64,000 bases of DNA, taken from assembly GCA_030549335.1 (NCBI GenBank), contig CM060195.1, positions 5,797,001 through 5,861,000 of the forward strand. Direction: 5' to 3'. Source of the DNA: Pontederia crassipes (taxonomy: Eukaryota; Streptophyta; Magnoliopsida; Commelinales; Pontederiaceae). This document shows, one piece after another, positions 22,240 to 32,503 of the stretch. The position numbers and the translations under genes were made by a program. The notes under the pieces are model-generated. The model was given only the letters and a program-made list of their open reading frames with translations, made no database searches and was not told the DNA's origin. How positions within the stretch are numbered: position 1 is the first letter of the stretch; each line of letters begins with the position of its first letter.

Positions 22240-23930
22240 TTTAGGAAGTTAAGATCATGGGCTCTGAGAAAGCCTCAGGACCATATGGCTTCACCGCTGA
22301 ATTTTATAAGTCTGGGACATTGTGGGACCAGGGATTACTTCTGCTATTCAACAATTCTTCTCCTCCGATATCTTACCTGAGGATTGGACAAAGACCACCT
22401 TGATCTTCATATCCAAAAAGCACCATCCTAAGCTAGTCACTGATTTCATACCCATCTCACTATGTAATTTTTTTTACAGATTGACTGCCAAAATACTAGC
22501 TAATAGATTGAAACCAATTCTACTCAATCTGCTTTTTTTAGTTGGGCGCAAGATACATGATAATATCCTTATAGTACATGAATTAGTACACTCTATTAAT
22601 AGGGGTAGAAACAAGTACCTTGTATTAAAAGCTGATCTAGATAAAGGCCTTTGATGGAGTAAGTTGGGACTCAATCATCAATGTCTTAACATTAATGAAA
22701 TTTCCTACTTGTTTCATCAACTAGATTGTTGCATGTATTCAGTCACCCAAATTCAACTATTTCATAAATGGTCTTAATTCTAATTACTTCAACAACTTTA
22801 AGGGTATCGGACAAGGGGATCCGCTTGCCCCTTATCCTTTTATTTTAGTCTCGCAAGTATTATCTACTTTGATAAATAAAAAAGTTAATTCTGGAGCAAT
22901 TATCCCTTTTTCTCTTAGTATGTGTACCCTCAGTCACCTTATGTATGCTGACGATCTTTTGATCTGTATTAAAGCCACCAAATCAAATTGTAAAAGGCTC
23001 TCTGATATCCTCAGACTATATAACTTACTCACTGGCTAGAGGTTGAATACTTCCAAATATGAACTGTATATGTTTGTCAAGTTCAATCATCATCGTAGGA
23101 AAATTATTAAAAGAATTTTTTTATATCAAAGCTTGTCGATATCCCTTCAATTACCTTGATGTGCATATCTCCTACAAGTACATGCCTATCAGATCTCAAG
23201 CAGCTCTCACAGATAAGATTGAGTCTATAATTAATGCATGGAATGGTAGGCTCCTCAACCAAGCCGACAAGGCTACTCTAATCTCCTTAGTTATAAATTT
23301 TGTGCCTATGTAATTCCCTCAGCTCTACTTTTATCTCCCCGGTCTACTCAGATCCATCGAGAAAGCCTCCGGTGCATTTTTTTGGCACTCTAATGAGAAT
23401 GGAAAAGGTATCCATCTAATTAACTTGAATACCATTCAATTGCCCAAGGACTATGGCAGGTTGGGATTTAGGAAAGTCTCTCTTATTGGGCATGCACTTC
23501 TTGCTAAACGTATAATTAATTTGCTTAACAAGGATCCCTCTCTTTGGACAACCTTTGCTACAAACAAGTATGGGGTGCTTCACCCCTGGCAATACCCTCA
23601 GCACCCTGCACTCTCTAAATGAAACTAGGTGTGGTATGATGAAGTTGATTGGGAATGGTTCTTCTACTAGTGTGTCGTTTGACTCTTGGATCTCTTGCAC
23701 TCCAATTGCTTGGACGCCCACCTTTATTAATATGGATATCATCCAAGACATCTGCATGATGAAAGTTAGTGATTTAATCCTTAATCATTCTTGGGATTCT
23801 AACTTATCGCATCTTTGTTTTGGCAAACTCTTGACCTCCCACATTCTCTGCATTTATTATCTGCTAATGCCAATGATGACACATGGATTTGGGAGAATGA
23901 CTCCATGGCATTGCTAATGCTCCCTTAGTT
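22240..23930 (+). pseudogene. LINE ORF2, reverse transcriptase part
   Basis: Shows KASGPYGFTAEFYKS, an ISLCN-containing block, GIGQGDPLAPYPFILVSQ (about 22803-22860) and LMYADDLLI (about 22940-22970) with the catalytic YADD. Several stops and frame changes make it defective. The region 21721-22239 between it and the endonuclease belongs to the same ORF but is too decayed to subdivide. Confidence 0.85.
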
Positions 23931-24057
23931 TATAGTTTTCTCTATAGACGTGCTTTGCCATCGCTAGAAATAGGATGGACAGTCAGTCGCTTCGTGTGGA
24001 AAATCCCAGTGCCCCCAAAGATCCATCTCTTTCTCTGGAAGCTTTCCCATGGTAGGT
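23931..24057 (+). pseudogene. LINE zinc-binding region, left half
   Basis: FVWKIPVPPKIHLFLWKLSHGR is the conserved start of the zf-RVT domain of plant LINEs. It is cut by the copia insertion and resumes after 28962. Confidence 0.8.
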
Positions 24058-24062
24058 TATTT

Positions 24063-24466
24063 TGATGGAAAAATTCGAGAACAGGAAGAGAAGATTGCAA
24101 AGAGATTGTAGGAAAAATAAAGGAGGCACACAAATTACCCAAGTTCATCCTTGAGATTAGGGCTACGTCCTGCAAAGAAGTTTCACTATATCATTTAGGT
24201 TTACAACCGCCACCCAGATTACATATGAAAATAATCTATAAATAAGCTTCTCCTAAACGGGTTCAAAACCCGACTCAAACAGATAAAAAACATAATCCGA
24301 ACCACACGAGCGGGACAGCCGTCGGGGGGCGGTGCCCCCCGAATCCCTCCTTTTGTTCGCACGCCAGCAGCACAGGCAATCGGGTAATACTCAGATTCCC
24401 CTAAATTCACGTGGGCGAACCCGATGTGAGAAACAATGGGCCCTAAAGTATTCACCAACTCCAACA
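24063..24466 (-). repeat. Copia 3' LTR
   Basis: TGATGG to CCAACA, adjacent to the polypurine tract. Confidence 0.95.
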
Positions 24467-24482
24467 TTCTCCCACTTGGTGG
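24467..24482 (-). other. Copia polypurine tract
   Basis: On the minus strand this reads CCACCAAGTGGGAGAA, directly before the 3' LTR, the second-strand priming site. Confidence 0.85.
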
Positions 24483-26099
24483 ATACTTCACACCAATGAG
24501 AGCCTTGCCAGCAACATTCTTCTTCAATCTGACAGCAGTAGAGCACCACTCAAACTTTACACATGTAACAGCTTTAGTCAGAAAATCAGAACTATTCTCT
24601 ATTGTATCAACCTTTTCAACCTGAACCTCTTTCTTTTCCACTTTTTCCCGGATAAAATGAAATTGGATGTCAATATGCTTTGTGCGTGAGTGAAATGCAA
24701 GATTCTTAGCTAATTGAATAGCATCTTGATTATCACATCTCACCTCCATGGCACCTTGCTCAAATCCGAGCTCGAAGCACAATCGCCGTAGCCATATGGC
24801 CTCTTTTGCAGCATAAGTAAGAGCCATATATTCAGCTTCTATAGAAGAAAGTGCTACCACGCTTTGTCTCTTGCTCATCCAACTTAATGCAGCTCCAAAT
24901 AATATAAAAATATATTCGCTAGTGGACCGTCTACTATCAATGTCTCCACCCCAATCAGCATCTACAAGACCTACAATATCAAGCCTCTTTTCTTTCCCTG
25001 TACTTTCAAAACACAAAGAAAAATCTGAAGTTCCACGAAGGTACCTGAAAACTCTCTTGATAGCATTCCAGTGTTTTCTGTTTGGGTTAGACATATACCG
25101 ACTTAAGACTCCCACTGCTTGGACTATATCTGGACGCGTGCACATCATGACATACATCAAGTTGTCCACTGCACTTGCATATGGCACATGGTCCATCTCT
25201 TCGGCTTCTTCATCCATCTTTGGGCATTGCTCTGTAGAAAGTTTGGTTCCTAGAGACATAGGAGTACCCACTGACTTACAGTCCGACATGTTAAATTTCT
25301 TCAACACTTCTTTTATGTACTTCTCCTGTCCTAGCCACAGCTTTCGCTTCTGACGATCCCTTCTTATCTGCATACTCAAAATAAAATTCGCCGCCCCCAA
25401 ATCTTTTATCTCAAATTTCTTGACTAAGAAACCCTTCACTGAATTCACCATCTTCATGTTGTTTCCAATTAGTAACATGTCATCCATATACAGTGTAAGA
25501 ATGACAAATTGATCGCCAACTCTCTTCATGTAAACACAATGATCTGAATCTGAACGTACAAAGTTGAGTTCGAGCATATACATATCAAACTTCTGGTACC
25601 ACATCCTTGGCGACTACTTCAATCCATACAAAGATTTCTTCAATTTGCACACCAGATTTTCTTTACCTCGAACTTCAAAGCCTTCTGGTTGCCTCATATA
25701 TATCTCTTCCTCCAAGTCCCCATGAAGGAATGCCGTCTTCACATCCATCTGCTCTACCTCAAAATTATATGCTGCTGCCAGAGATAGAACAAATCTGATT
25801 GAACTTATTTTTGCCACGGGAGAAAAGATTTCATCATAGTTGACTTTCTCAATCTGAAAGTACCCTTTAGCTACCAGTCTTGCCTTGTACTTCTCTACAG
25901 ACCCATCCAGTTTCAGCTTTCGCTTGAACACCCATTCGCAACCAATTGCCTTTCTATCCTTAGGTAATTTACACAAGCTCCATGTTTCATTCTTATCCAG
26001 TGACTGCATCTCATCTGCCATAGCAAGCTCCCACTGATTTGCATCATCCATAGACCTTGCATCTTTTACAGAACTAGGTTCTTCTCCGATGATGCTCAA
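24474..26099 (-). pseudogene. Copia reverse transcriptase and RNase H
   Basis: Contains NQWELAMADEMQSLDKNETW, the RT block WVFKRKLKLDGSVEKYKARL, YMDDMLLIG with the YMDD-type catalytic motif, and SRYMSNPNRKHW. The RNase H part includes VDADWGGD and LSSIEAEYMAL, with KHIDIQFHFIRE near the end. A TAG at 25605-25613 replaces the Gln of the usual YGLKQSPR. The normal stop is lost, so the frame runs into the LTR. Confidence 0.9.
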
Positions 26100-26249
26100 A
26101 GCATGAAACGAACTCAGAGCACTAAGAGAATATCTAAGAGGTGCTCTTCTTTCTCGTGTTGATCTCCTGAGAACTGGTATGGTAATAACGTTTGGGTCTT
26201 CATTTGAATCTGCATCTTCAACTTCATTAATCGAGTCCTCTTGATCAGA

Positions 26250-27700
26250 TTATGGAACAAACTCAACTGAAGTATCTTGTGCAATCACCTCTGCAGCTTC
26301 AGAATCAAAGTCTTCTTCAAACATTACAGCTTTCTTGGGTTCATCATTTTCCTGAGCCTCAACTTGGGATCGTGTTTCATGGAAAATAACATCCCTACTG
26401 TATACGATAGTCCTTGTCCTTGGATTCCATAGTTTGTAGCCCTTGACCCCTTCCTTGTATACGACAAATATGTTCTTCTCAGACTTACTGTCAAGCTTAC
26501 CTCGCTTTTCCTTGGGTATATGAGACAAATTTAACTTCTTCCCAAACATTGCCTCATAAAGCGTCTGAACCTTCACTGATGAGGTCGGTGAACGGTTCTT
26601 TAGATAGTTGGCTGTGGCTACAGCTTCCGTCCCGAATTCTTGTCCCAATTCAGCCCAACTCAGCATACATCTGTCCTTCTCTATGAGTGACCGATTTAAC
26701 CTTTCAGCTACTCCATTCTGCTCAGATATATATGGAGTTGTCTTCTGCCTTGCAATACCATTGTCCACGCAGAATTGCTCAAACTTATCTGAACAAAATT
26801 CACCTCCATTATCTGTACGAAGGACCTTGATCTTACTGTTCAATTAGTTTTCCACCAAAACTTTAAATTCTCGAAACTTATCGAATACATCTGATTTATT
26901 TTTGATAAAATAAATCCAATTGTATCTCGAAAAATCATCTATGAAAGAGACATATTACCTGGACCCTCCAATAGATGGAGTCGGAGTTGGTCCAAAGACA
27001 TCACTATGGATCAGTTCGAGAATCTTCGATGCTCTTGTTCCTGAGTGCTGAAAACTTATTCGGTTCTATTTTCCATGGAGATAATGTTCACAGAACCCGA
27101 AGCCCATAGAATAATCTGCAACTCCTTCTACCATCTGACTTGATGCTATGGTATAAAGTCATTTCTCACTGATATGGCCTAATCTCTGATGTCACAGCAT
27201 AGATGTGTTGTCTTCATCTTCTTTGACCTCTTCAGAAATAAATCTGCAGCCCACAAATATTGTCTCCCCGAGTAACTTGTACAATGTGTCATAGCGAACC
27301 CATCGTGCAATAACAATAGACCCTCTGTTGATCTTGCACGAATCCTTGTCGCAACTAAATATAACACCCGAATCGATCATTGTACCAACAGATAATAGAC
27401 TACTGCTCAAAAATGGTATATGCATCACATCTGGTAGAGTCTTCATCGTGCCATCATTCATTCTCAACTTCACCTTGTCACGCCCAATAATCTGAATCGT
27501 AGTATCATCTCCGAGCATGACATCCCCACCATTATACTCCTCATATTCACAAAATCAGTGTCTATGAGGTGTCATGTGGTACGAAGCACCAGTATCGATG
27601 AGCCAGACATCCTTATCTGACTGTGCCATACATGCAAAAGTCAGATACATATCCCCTGTTTCAGCCTCCTTTTTATCCGATGATGACTCAGCTTCTTTTT
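26250..27700 (-). pseudogene. Copia protease and integrase
   Basis: Protease motif WLIDTGASYHMT near 27575-27610, then the HQRLGH zinc-binding start of integrase. The catalytic core shows [24 protein letters not shown] and GVAERLNRSL. Stops interrupt it at about 27540, 27070, 26965 and 26846. Confidence 0.9.
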
Positions 27701-28490
27701 TGTGAACCGGCTTATTTTTACAATCTCGCTTCAGATGGCCCCACTCTTAACATCTCCAGCATTGCACCTTCTTATCTCTACTCTTCGAATGCCCACGAGA
27801 TTTGGACCTGGACCTTCTCTGATTCTGAGTCTTTTCTGGTTATCTTCCTCTAGCCGTCAGCGTCTCTTTACCAGAATTTGCTGATCCCTTTCTCCGTGTT
27901 TCCTCTGATAACAAGGCAGCACATACACTTTCATACGAAAATTCTTTATCCCCGCCACTAATCACGACAATCAGATTGTCCCATAAATCCGGCAACGAAC
28001 AGAGTAATGTTATTGCCTTATCATCACCTTGAAACTTAACACCGATTGATACAAGTTGACTTATCACCGTGTTAAAGTTATAAAGATGTGTATAGAATGA
28101 GTCACCCTCATACATCCGAAGATTGTACAGTTTCTTCCTCAGAAATAACTTATTACCCAGTGACTTACTTTGATATAGGGATTTCAACTTCCTCCACAGA
28201 TCTCTGGCTGTAGGTTCGCTCATCACATTCGTAAGAATTGAATCCGCGAGGCAAAGCCGAATAAAACCCTTCGCCTTTCTATCAATCCGATCTCACTCTT
28301 CGATCGCCTTTGGATCTGCCTGACTGGAGGAAGCCCCATCCGCGACCTTCGCCGCTTCCATGCCTGGCCTCTCCTTCTCGATTGCCGTCCAAAGATCTCG
28401 ATCACAGAGGAGATCCTCCATCTTCATCTTCTAGAGATCAAAACGTGTTCCATCAAATTTTTTTATCTCAATCCGCGATCCTCCCGGCAT
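27701..28490 (-). pseudogene. Copia gag
   Basis: The likely start is the ATG at 28490-28488. It includes LWRKLKSLYQSKSLGNKLFL and YNLRMYEGDSFYTHLYNFNT, typical copia gag, and ends in a zinc knuckle CWRC-x-EWGHLKRDC whose central codon is a stop. One other stop lies near 28310. Confidence 0.9.
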
Positions 28491-28523
28491 CTCGAATAAA
28501 CCCTAATTCCTCGAACAACCTGT

Positions 28524-28535
28524 GCTCTGATACCA
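28524..28535 (-). other. Copia primer-binding site (initiator Met tRNA)
   Basis: TGGTATCAGAGC on the minus strand, two bases from the 5' LTR. Confidence 0.9.
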
Positions 28536-28537
28536 AT

Positions 28538-28957
28538 TGATGGAAAAATTCGAGAACAGGAAGAGAAGATCGCAAAGAGATTGCAGAAAAAATAAAGGAG
28601 GCACACAAATTACCCAGGTTCACCCTTGAGATTAGGGCTACGTCCTGCAAAGAGGTTCCACTATGTCGTTTAGGTTTACAGCCGCCATCCAAATTACATT
28701 TGAAAATAAGCTATAAATAAGCCTCTCCTAAACGGGTTCAAAATTCGACTCAAACAGAGAAAAAATATAATTCGAACCACACGGGCCGACTAAACAAAAG
28801 CCCAAAACGCTGTCGGAGGGCGATGCCCCCCGAACCCCCTCTTTTGTTCGTACGCCAGCAGCACATGCAATCGGGTAATACTCAGATTCCCCTAAGCTCA
28901 CGTGGACGAACCCGGTGTGAGAAACGAGGAGCCCTGAAGTATTCATCAACTCCAACA
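28538..28957 (-). repeat. Copia 5' LTR
   Basis: TGATGG to CCAACA; closely related to 24063-24466 and 415-849. Confidence 0.95.
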
Positions 28958-28962
28958 TATTT

Positions 28963-29880
28963 ACTATGTATATCATTGCCCGTTTCAATCCTACTATTAC
29001 TCCCTCTTGTCTTCTCTATGGATTGGATGTAGAAACCACTTCTCATTTGTTTTTTCAATGCCTATTTGCTCGCCACCTCTAGTCTATATTCCAATCTATT
29101 CTTGATTTTACTTTTGAGTTGATGGGTAGTTGGACCTCTGGTTCATGGATGCATGAGGGCTCTAATCTTGTTGGCAACTCGAGGATAAAAAAACTATCAT
29201 TCTTCTCCTACAGCCTTTGGCATCTTTGGGGCTTTAGAAATGATATCCACTTCAAGGACAGACAATCAACCATTCCTACAATTTGGGAAAGGGTGGGCGT
29301 TGAGTACAATGCTAACATTGGAATCCACACTCTTGAAGCGATTTCTCCAATGACCTTATCCGGTCCAGTGGGTGCCCCCGACCTCCGGATGGGTTAAACT
29401 TAACATTGATGGATCTCTTTTAGCAGGATAGAGGTGTGTGTGTGTGTGGGGGGGGGGGGGGAGATGAATACTTACTTTGGTCCACTAATGGTTCGTTTAT
29501 TCTTGCAGGGGCTTTCAGTAGGTAAGTGCATTCAATTTTGGAACTTAAGTCATGGGGGCTTCTCACGAGGATTAGATCGGCGTCTAGAAAGGGTTACATG
29601 CGAATCAATATTGAAACTGACACAACATCTTTAGTTCAGATCCTCAACAACACCAGCCACCTTCCATGGCATTCATAACCTTGTCATTGACATCAAAGTT
29701 TTTTTTAATATGTTTGACGCTTGGACTATTATTCATGTTTTTAGAGAGACCAATCAACCTATTGATCAGTTGCCCAATTTGGGCTGTAATGCCACAGCTG
29801 ATATTTTTTGGAAAAAACCCCCTCCGGGGATCTCTCTCAATTAATGTATCAAGATGTTTATCGTACCTTTAATAGATGAT
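28963..29880 (+). pseudogene. LINE zinc-binding region, right half, and RNase H-like end
   Basis: Resumes directly after the copia target duplication. It reads on to a conserved TTSHLFFQC-like block (about 29035-29060), the second half of the zf-RVT domain. A weak RNase H-like stretch follows from about 29370. It contains a GT/G run at 29434-29461. Confidence 0.7.
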
Positions 29881-29914
29881 GTGATTTTTGTTTTCTAAAA
29901 AAGATAATTGTGAA

Positions 29915-30929
29915 ACTAGTCAGATGTTTTTTATCACTAATTATCATGTGGGAAAATATGGTTTTCCCTTGAGTTAAAGTACGTAATAAAATAATAAAAG
30001 AAGGGGACATGACAAGATAGTTCACACCGAAATGAAGGAAAGAAGTTTTCTTTTTTTATCACTATTTCTAGTGAAGGAAATCCGGGCGTGGAAAGAGGAA
30101 AAAAAGTATTGAGAGAAAAGATGGTCAGGCAACATGGTGAGAGCTGAAAAAAAAAGAAGGAAAATAGAACATAAGGCTGCCAATAGAAAGAGAGATCGTG
30201 AGATGAGAGAGGGGAGTAAAAACAAAAGAAAAAAAGGGGGAAAGAAGAAAAGAGGGAGAGAGAGAAAAAATGAGAGTTATTTTACGAATTTAACAGGTTT
30301 ATCATTGATTATCTTGTTATCATTATATTAGTATATTGATTGTATTATTAATAATTGTTCTGATTATATTATTACTGATTGTTTTGTTGGCTTATTTAGT
30401 TTTTTTTTGTCTACATCTTGTCTAACCTAATTGAAAATTTATCAAAGATAGACACTTTATATAAACAAGATAAAAATCAAAAGCTATCATGGCTCATGTC
30501 TATTGATTGTCATTAAGTCGAGACCAATTAAATAGGTCAAATAGTATGAAAATTATGGTTGTCCCGTGTATGATCACTAATCTCCTACCCTACATGAATT
30601 CATTGAATTGAATAGAGCTTGTCGTAGCATTGATCATCCACTAGCATATGAAAATGTCATGGTGTTCCTTAATTGACTGCTTAATTGACTGAGAGCTCTT
30701 CATTGAATTAGATAATCCGAACATTGTAAATTGAATGGAATGAAATTGAATCATGGTCATTTGAATATATTGACATTGAATTGGCAATTACTATTATCCT
30801 ATTGGATTGAATTATTATTGGTCAATGATCAATTATTATCGAAATAGAAACTGTTAATTGACATTGATATATTGATCAGGCAATTGATGACTTCTAGGTA
30901 GTCCAGAATCATGAATGATTAAAATAATT
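29915..30929. other. AT-rich spacer between LINE and copy B
   Basis: No gene seen. An A/G-rich stretch (30040-30280) gives Lys/Arg-rich frames that look like composition only. Around 30590-30900 there are many TTGAATTGA-type repeats, similar in style (opposite strand) to the CAAT-rich tract at 37050-37880. Part of it may be the continuation of the LTR fragment begun at 18288. Confidence 0.5.
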
Positions 30930-32158
30930 GGACTCAAATGATCGACGAACACTATGTGTCTTACAAGAAGTAAGCAAGGTATATAGGATAAAAATAAGTA
31001 TTCAATAAAATGTACTATTAGTATTGAGTATATGATATATTTTCAAGTGAATAACAATAAAGAAAACGTGCTGCCAAGAGTTATACTCGCTTAACCAAGA
31101 CTAACTTTTCAGATAACATATTCTTTAAATAATAAGTATTCATAGAGAATAACGATCTTAACAATGGTCACATATAAGGATTTAAAATTATTTCAATTGG
31201 TTTATTTATTTATTTATAGTGAAGAATTGAGTGAATTAAGATGTGACAAACCTGATAGTTTTAGGCAAAAGAATTTGGAGAATAATATGTATAAGAAAAT
31301 TCTGCATTAAAGACATTATAAAACACCTTCTCGAAAATAACAACAATAATATGTGAATAAATTTGAATTATTGTATCTGTATCAAAATATTAGGAACAAA
31401 CTTGTGATAATGTATGTATACGAGTATAATATATTATTCACCGAAAATGATGCCACAAGACTTGACAAGATAATGAAAAGTTAAGCAAGGAATTTTAAAT
31501 AAAAAAATATAAGAATTGAGCTATGCTTTTAAAATTCAAATGACTTGAAATAAGAATGACTTTGAGCCATTAACAATATATATTTGAAATACAAAATGAT
31601 ATTTCATCAAATATATCACTTGTGATTGAAAATTAACTTATTGAAAAAATTAATATCCCAAAAATGAACAATAAAGATTAAATGTTTCAATACATAAGAG
31701 GCAAAAAAATGCAATATTATATACAAAGCCTACTTTTACTGATTGATAAAATTTTAAGATAATCCTTAAATGATAATTTGAAAAAAAAAATAAGAATTAA
31801 AAAAGTCAACAACAAAAGTATAATGGAGATTAATATACATAAACTAACACATTCGAAAATATAATAAATTTTAACGTGAATTTTGAAAAGAATAAATTGA
31901 TTAAAAGTTTATATCAAATAATTTATTAATGTTTGATGGTGAAGTTATTTTTTTGAAATTACATAGATCAAGAATGTCTACATTTTTCTTCTTTCAAGCC
32001 ACGCACACTTCTTTCCTTTCTTCCCATCTTTACTACCATTTCTAGTAATGAATAATGATCTGTCTTTTTTTTTACTTCATTTTTTATGAAATAAGGCAAA
32101 AAGTTATTTATGAGTTTTATCCTTAAAAACGTATTTTGAATCATTTTATTACATTCAA
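30930..32158. repeat. A/B duplicated flank, copy B left part
   Basis: Counterpart of 850-2600 without the GGGTCGGGT insertion. Non-coding and AT-rich. Confidence 0.75.
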
Positions 32159-32167
32159 TTTTCAAAA

Positions 32168-32322
32168 GGAAAATGTTAAATTCTCCTAAAACTTCAACTT
32201 AAAAATCCTCCTACTACTCATATTTTTTAATTATCCCAAAAAATTGACTAATCTACAAGTGTGCCGTTGTGACTCACTTAGGAGGCTAAATCCTCCTAAA
32301 TTAGGAGGATATAGCAAAACCC
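32168..32322. mobile_element. 155-bp MITE-like insertion in copy B
   Basis: Flanked by a 9-bp direct repeat, TTTTCAAAA (32159-32167 and 32323-32331). Copy A has a single such site near 2610-2620. The ends are imperfect inverted repeats (GGAAAATGTTAAATTCTCC against GGTTTTGCTATATCCTCC), and further CTCCTAA/TTAGGAG repeats lie inside. A 9-bp duplication suggests a MULE-type MITE. Confidence 0.65.
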
Positions 32323-32503
32323 TTTTCAAAAAGAAAAAAAAGTCTTAGCCATTACATCGTGTTCTTTTTCAAATGCTAAATTTTGTGTTACATTACATTC
32401 TGTTTTTTCTTATACTTCCAAGTTCTATCACTCCCAAAAATTACAATTTACTTCTTCACTTGACAATCAATGAAATTATTTTGTTCTTTTGGGCAAATTT
32501 GAT

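Larger units (their letters stand above)
24063..28957 (-). mobile_element. Complete but decayed Ty1/copia retrotransposon
   Basis: 4895 bp with LTRs 24063-24466 (3') and 28538-28957 (5') and a perfect TATTT target duplication (24058-24062 and 28958-28962). The primer site is 28524-28535 and the polypurine tract 24467-24482. On the minus strand the order is gag, protease, integrase, reverse transcriptase, RNase H, which is the copia order. The LTRs differ at roughly one base in ten by eye plus a 16-20 bp indel, and coding regions carry nonsense changes, so this is not a recent insertion. Confidence 0.95.
18674..29904 (+). mobile_element. 5'-truncated L1-type LINE, interrupted twice
   Basis: About 5.1 kb of LINE sequence once two insertions are removed. 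Order: end of ORF1 with a CCHC motif, endonuclease, reverse transcriptase with YADD, zinc-binding zf-RVT-like region, RNase H-like region, then a short A-rich tail (CTAAAAAAG, near 29896-29903). TAATTGTGAA occurs on both sides (18664-18673 and 29905-29914), a plausible 10-bp target duplication. Homology to ORF1 begins exactly after it (IASQFGIPLKLDA). Many stops and frameshifts make it inactive. Confidence 0.8.

Noticed and set aside
24219-25604. 461-codon open frame as a host gene
   Set aside because: It is copia reverse transcriptase/RNase H that reads into the LTR because its own stop is lost.
30122-30331. Lys/Arg-rich 65-codon frame
   Set aside because: An A/G-rich stretch; composition alone explains it.
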